A stretch of 34,258 nt of DNA, taken from Saprospiraceae bacterium. GTDB taxonomy: Bacteria; Bacteroidota; Bacteroidia; Chitinophagales; Saprospiraceae. The position numbers were made by a program, and so were the translations under genes. Shown in pieces: positions 31,858-34,258 of the stretch. The stretch lies in the NCBI GenBank assembly GCA_016787545.1, contig JAEUUS010000737.1, positions 1 to 34,258 on the forward strand, given 5' to 3'. Position 1 is the first letter of the stretch; every line of letters starts with the position of its first letter. Below the pieces are notes generated by a model. The model saw only the letters and a list, made by a program, of their open reading frames with translations, had not been told where the DNA came from and did no database searches.

Positions 31858-32238
31858 TTAGGAGCGGGCTAGTTTGGTCATGAACCAGACTTCAAAAGCC
31901 GTAAAAACAACATAGCACCACAGGAAAATGCCTACAAACCATTGATTGGTGGGATGGGCGGTTTGTTGGTAAATAAACAGTACGGCCAATGCCACCACCA
32001 TTTTACCAAAAACAGAAACAGAAACCAGATTGGTAAAAGCGTTGCGGTTTTTGCTACCGGCTGCGCTTTTGCCTGCATAATACAAACCCAGACAAATGAG
32101 CATAAACAAAGCTACGGAAACGACCGAGAAAACAGCGTGTTCCTTTGCAGGGGCGGCCAAAAAATGCAAACCTGCCAGCACCAGGCCGGTCAGCGCAGAA
32201 ATCAATAACAGTTTTTGAAAAAAGGAGGATGGTGGCAT
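31858..32238 (-). CDS. Four-helix membrane protein, AtpI-like
   Basis: 126 residues with four predicted membrane helices (about 9-29, 35-55, 72-92 and 101-121) joined by short loops, and a basic GKSAAGSKNRN loop. The topology and position after AtpZ resemble the small AtpI-type proteins that precede the F1Fo-ATP synthase genes and help assemble its c-ring or move Mg2+. The match is by topology and context, so the assignment is tentative. The ATG at 32238 directly follows a GACGG arm of element C, so its ribosome-binding region is repeat sequence. The expected next gene atpB is absent; a DinB gene follows instead. Confidence 0.55.
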   Translation of the reverse strand: MPPSSFFQKLLLISALTGLVLAGLHFLAAPAKEHAVFSVVSVALFMLICLGLYYAGKSAAGSKNRNAFTNLVSVSVFGKMVVALAVLFIYQQTAHPTNQWFVGIFLWCYVVFTAFEVWFMTKLARS

Positions 32239-32480
32239 AGACGGTGGACGGTAGACGGAGTGGGATTGCGAGAGTATTTATAGTAAAGTGAGTTGTCATC
32301 CCGCGCAGCGGGACCTACACAAGCCCGGCTACACACAATTTACTTGAGCATAGGAAGAACCACGAAGCTTGGCTTGTGTAGGTCCCGCTGCGCGGGATGA
32401 CAACCCAATTTGCCTTATAGTGAGAGTCTCACTCTGAGTGAGACTCTCACTATAAGGCTCACCGTCTACCGTCTACCGTC
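32239..32480. repeat. Hairpin element C: GACGG outer arms, TTGTCATCC core and a 21-bp palindrome
   Basis: The outer arms are GACGGTGGACGGTAGACGG at 32239-32257 and its near complement ending at 32480. Inside is a perfect 33-base inverted repeat, 32293-32325 (TTGTCATCCCGCGCAGCGGG...) and 32371-32403, with a 45-base spacer. The halves share TTGTCATCC and GGACCTACACAAGCC with elements A and B. A third hairpin lies at 32413-32457. The element spans the gap between two minus-strand genes: AtpZ ends inside its right arm and the next gene starts right after its left arm. Confidence 0.9.
32413..32457. repeat. Perfect 21-bp palindrome inside element C
   Basis: CCTTATAGTGAGAGTCTCACT (32413-32433), three bases (CTG), then its exact reverse complement (32437-32457). 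The stem of 21 perfect pairs with a 3-base loop is extremely stable and could end transcription or block reverse reading on either strand. Confidence 0.92.
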
Positions 32481-32717
32481 ATTTACTAACTGTTTGTACA
32501 AGGCGTACAGCGAGGCTGCCATAAAAAAGATGGTCAGAAAAACGGCCCAGGTAGGTCGTTCCAGTTGCAGTTTCTGGTCAATCCATTTGCCAATAAAGAC
32601 ACCTGCCAGGCAGGCGCCCAGGAGTTGGAAGGCCATTCCGCCGTATTTGGCAGTGGCTTTAATTGCGGACGTCCGCCGCTCCTGAGGCGACGGCTTTGGA
32701 GGCTGTTCCTGTGCCAT
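32466..32717 (-). CDS. AtpZ/AtpI-family small membrane protein
   Basis: 83 residues from the ATG at 32717 (MAQEQPPKPSPQERR); a TTG at 32738 is a possible earlier start. The hydrophilic N-terminus is followed by two membrane helices (about 27-46 with KYGGMAFQLLGACLAGVFIGKWID, and 57-76 with TWAVFLTIFFMAASLYALYKQL), the pattern of PF09527 proteins that accompany ATP synthase operons. The motif GxxxGxxxD after the first helix fits the family. The start lies 59 bases inside the bactofilin gene, so translation is coupled. The last residues NDGRR and the TAG are encoded by the GACGGTAGACGGTAG arm of element C. Confidence 0.75.
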   Translation of the reverse strand: MAQEQPPKPSPQERRTSAIKATAKYGGMAFQLLGACLAGVFIGKWIDQKLQLERPTWAVFLTIFFMAASLYALYKQLVNDGRR

Positions 32718-33144
32718 CGTTCGCGGTTTTGGAATCAAAGTGTTTCACTGTACCGTTGGCAGAGGCCCCGGCTTCCATTTTACAGGCTACATTGAATTTG
32801 GCGCCGCTTTGCACTATGAGTTTATTGGTGGTTACATCCCCGTCAATTTCGGCGGTTTCCCTAACGTTGAGCAGTTCTGCCACATACAGATTGCCTTTGA
32901 ATTGGCCTTCAATAACGGCATTTTGACAGCGGATTTCACCTTCCACCGAACCTGTTGGGCCGATAATTACTTTGCTGGTGCAACTGAGTTTGCCCTTGAT
33001 GGCGCCGTCTACCCGCAAATCACTGTCGCAACGCACAGTACCTTCAATCACCGTGCCTTTTACCAACGCATTCAGTGCGCCGGAAGGTGAAGCAGTAGCA
33101 ACGTTTTTTTTGGAGTCTTCAGTTTCTTTTGTAGTACCAAACAT
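32659..33144 (-). CDS. Bactofilin (polymer-forming cytoskeletal protein)
   Basis: 161 residues. Bactofilins assemble without nucleotide into filaments that scaffold cell-shape or envelope proteins. The DUF583 right-handed beta-helix core (about 23-130) shows the repeating pattern of G-x-V-x-G-x-I strands: VKGTVIEGTVRCDSDLRVDG, KVIIGPTGSVEGEIRC, NAVIEGQFKGNLYVAELLNV, AEIDGDVTTNKLIVQSGAKF. The N- and C-terminal tails are disordered (Thr/Ser/Ala-rich). In Bacteroidota it is commonly followed by AtpZ, AtpI-like and atp genes; here AtpZ overlaps its 3' end. Confidence 0.9.
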   Translation of the reverse strand: MFGTTKETEDSKKNVATASPSGALNALVKGTVIEGTVRCDSDLRVDGAIKGKLSCTSKVIIGPTGSVEGEIRCQNAVIEGQFKGNLYVAELLNVRETAEIDGDVTTNKLIVQSGAKFNVACKMEAGASANGTVKHFDSKTANDGTGTASKAVASGAADVRN

Positions 33145-33240
33145 AAAGCAGAAGTCGGTTAAAGCGCTATTTCAGCCATTTGAGATTGAACTCAACAAAC
33201 TGATCCTGCGCTTACGATGAGAGGATTGCAAAAATGAAAA

Positions 33241-33273
33241 AAATTCCCGGCGCTACCAAGCAACCGGGAATTT
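33241..33273. terminator. Bidirectional intrinsic terminator between PorP/SprF and bactofilin
   Basis: AAATTCCCGG (33241-33250) and CCGGGAATTT (33264-33273) form a ten-pair stem around 13 bases. A run of T follows on the plus strand and, read on the minus strand, another run of T follows the other side, so it works in both directions. It serves mainly the minus-strand PorP/SprF gene 37 bases upstream. A smaller stem GCCTCC-AAAC-GGAGGC lies at 33287-33302, right after that gene's stop codon. Confidence 0.8.
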
Positions 33274-33309
33274 TTTTATCCACATAGCCTCCAAACGGAG
33301 GCATATTTA

Positions 33310-34258
33310 TTAGAAGCTTGGGCAGTACACACCGCGACGCTCCGGTCCGCAGATCTTGTAGATCAGGGAGAATTCGAAGGCGCCGTTACCGTTTGTAGCG
33401 GTAAACAGGTTGGATGTGTTGATGTCGTAGCTGAAACCGATGTTAAACTGCTCGTAGTCGAAGCGGGTGCTCACGATCACGGCGTCCATCAGTTTGTTGT
33501 CGTTCAGTTTGTTGGCCAAACGTGCCCACAGACCAAACTGGAACGCCTGGTTGTAGCGACGGCTGTTGCCGAGCAGGAACTTGAAGGAGTTACCCACATT
33601 AACCTGCCAGGATGGACCCTGGAAGAAGGTTACTACGCCCGGGCTCAAACCAAATTTCTGAGCAGGCATGAATTCACCACCTGCGTGGAAAGTGAATTTG
33701 CTGTACAGCGGAATGTTGGCGTTTTCGAACGACTGGTTAGCGCGGTTCAAGTGACTGAACGCACCGCCAAAGTAGAAGTTGGCTTCTTTGCTCAACACGC
33801 TGAACCACAGGATACCTGCAGACAGATCGGCGAACAGGAAGCTTGGATCGGCGATGTTTTCGCCAGCCAGGGTTCCATCAAATCCACCATTGCCGTCGTG
33901 CTGGCTTGGCCATTGCAGGTTGTAGCTTTTGATGCTGCGGTTGCTCAGGCCGATGTCGGCGCCAAATACGAGGTAGTGTGCTTTTTTGCGGTAGCCACCC
34001 ATTTTTTTAGCGTAAGAACCGGACAAACGCGCCTGAATGGTAGCGAACTCGGAAGAACCGGCTTTATCGCCCCAAAGCGTACCGCCTACTCCAAAGTAGT
34101 CGTAACGACCTACCGGAAGCTTCTGATCGTAGGAAGCCGAGTAGGTGTTGTAAGCCCTGTTTTTAAGAATGGAAGCCCATTGGTTGCGGTAGTTAGCCAC
34201 GAAGCGGTGATTACAATTCATCACGCCAGTCATGGCTGGGTTCAAGTTCAATGGGCTT
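33310..34258 (-). CDS. PorP/SprF-family type IX secretion membrane protein, 5' end outside window
   Basis: The frame is open at the right edge, so the signal peptide lies outside; the first visible residues are SPLNLNPAMTGVMNCNHRF. That asparagine- and proline-containing block is the N-terminal signature of PorP/SprF proteins (SPL.LNPAMTG). The rest is a beta barrel with alternating strands, for example YFGVGGTLWGDKAGSSEFATIQARLSGSY, FGADIGLSNRSIK, SAGILWFS, FNIGFSYDIN, ending NGAFEFSLIYKICGPERRGVYCPSF. These proteins are in the outer membrane and help anchor or export T9SS cargo; some only serve specific adhesin partners. The window ends before any such partner could be seen. A terminator follows 37 bases downstream. 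Confidence 0.9.
   Translation of the reverse strand, partial: SPLNLNPAMTGVMNCNHRFVANYRNQWASILKNRAYNTYSASYDQKLPVGRYDYFGVGGTLWGDKAGSSEFATIQARLSGSYAKKMGGYRKKAHYLVFGADIGLSNRSIKSYNLQWPSQHDGNGGFDGTLAGENIADPSFLFADLSAGILWFSVLSKEANFYFGGAFSHLNRANQSFENANIPLYSKFTFHAGGEFMPAQKFGLSPGVVTFFQGPSWQVNVGNSFKFLLGNSRRYNQAFQFGLWARLANKLNDNKLMDAVIVSTRFDYEQFNIGFSYDINTSNLFTATNGNGAFEFSLIYKICGPERRGVYCPSF

Noticed and set aside
1-34258. tRNA, rRNA, riboswitch or toxin-antitoxin pair
   Set aside because: No cloverleaf, conserved rRNA or riboswitch core was recognised by eye, and the small gene pairs have no recognisable toxin motif. A covariance-model scan would be needed to exclude small RNAs.

Overview
The window is chromosomal DNA of a Bacteroidota bacterium, most likely of the class Saprospiria. 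Supporting signs are two secreted proteins with type IX secretion (T9SS) C-terminal sorting domains, a PorP/SprF-family protein, a bactofilin next to an AtpZ-like gene, a large FG-GAP/ASPIC-UnbV protein, and -7 promoter boxes of the form TAnnTTTG. The taxon is inferred from gene content only. No rRNA, tRNA or CRISPR was seen.

Layout: 1-4188 holds an NTF2-like protein cut by the window edge, a secreted alpha/beta hydrolase, an AMP-dependent acyl ligase and a helical protein of unknown function coupled to it. 4501-6819 encodes a multidomain T9SS cargo protein. 7219-9885 is a short co-directional run (hydrolase, DUF3298-like secreted protein, small hypothetical). 10261-11181 is an ECF sigma factor followed by a small membrane protein. 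11341-16272 carries housekeeping genes on the plus strand: xseA, a membrane class III adenylate cyclase, aroE and a proline dehydrogenase. 16317-17945 is a second T9SS cargo gene. 22935-25668 has an outer-membrane barrel protein, a XerD-type recombinase, an EVE-domain protein and a small membrane protein. 25781-34258 is all minus strand: the FG-GAP protein, a long-chain acyl-CoA synthetase, a DinB-fold protein, two AtpI/AtpZ-like membrane proteins, a bactofilin and the partial PorP/SprF protein.

The main discovery is at 18324-22766: a complete 4,443-bp transposon with perfect 30-bp terminal inverted repeats and a perfect 8-bp target duplication (AAGTATAA). It contains an IS1595-family transposase, whose family makes 8-bp duplications. 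Its passengers are a DUF262-HNH nuclease and an EcoRI-family adenine methyltransferase in one operon, plus three small genes. It is an IS1595-type element carrying a restriction-modification-like defence module. The transposase has an in-frame TAA at codon 17, so the copy may now be unable to move by itself.

The second theme is a set of dispersed hairpin elements at gene ends (6829, 9891, 16276, 22774, 24667, 25660, 29302, 32239). Most consist of short tandem repeats mirrored as inverted arms around a palindromic core. Arm types (GGTCATTT; GACGGTAGACGG; GATTGACGATTACATG; CACTAAG) and core types (a TTGTCATCC...CTACACAAGCC core in three copies) are combined in different ways. All are in convergent or tandem gaps, none in a divergent promoter region. 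Several supply the stop codon of the adjoining gene. The transposon inserted exactly at the edge of one of them.
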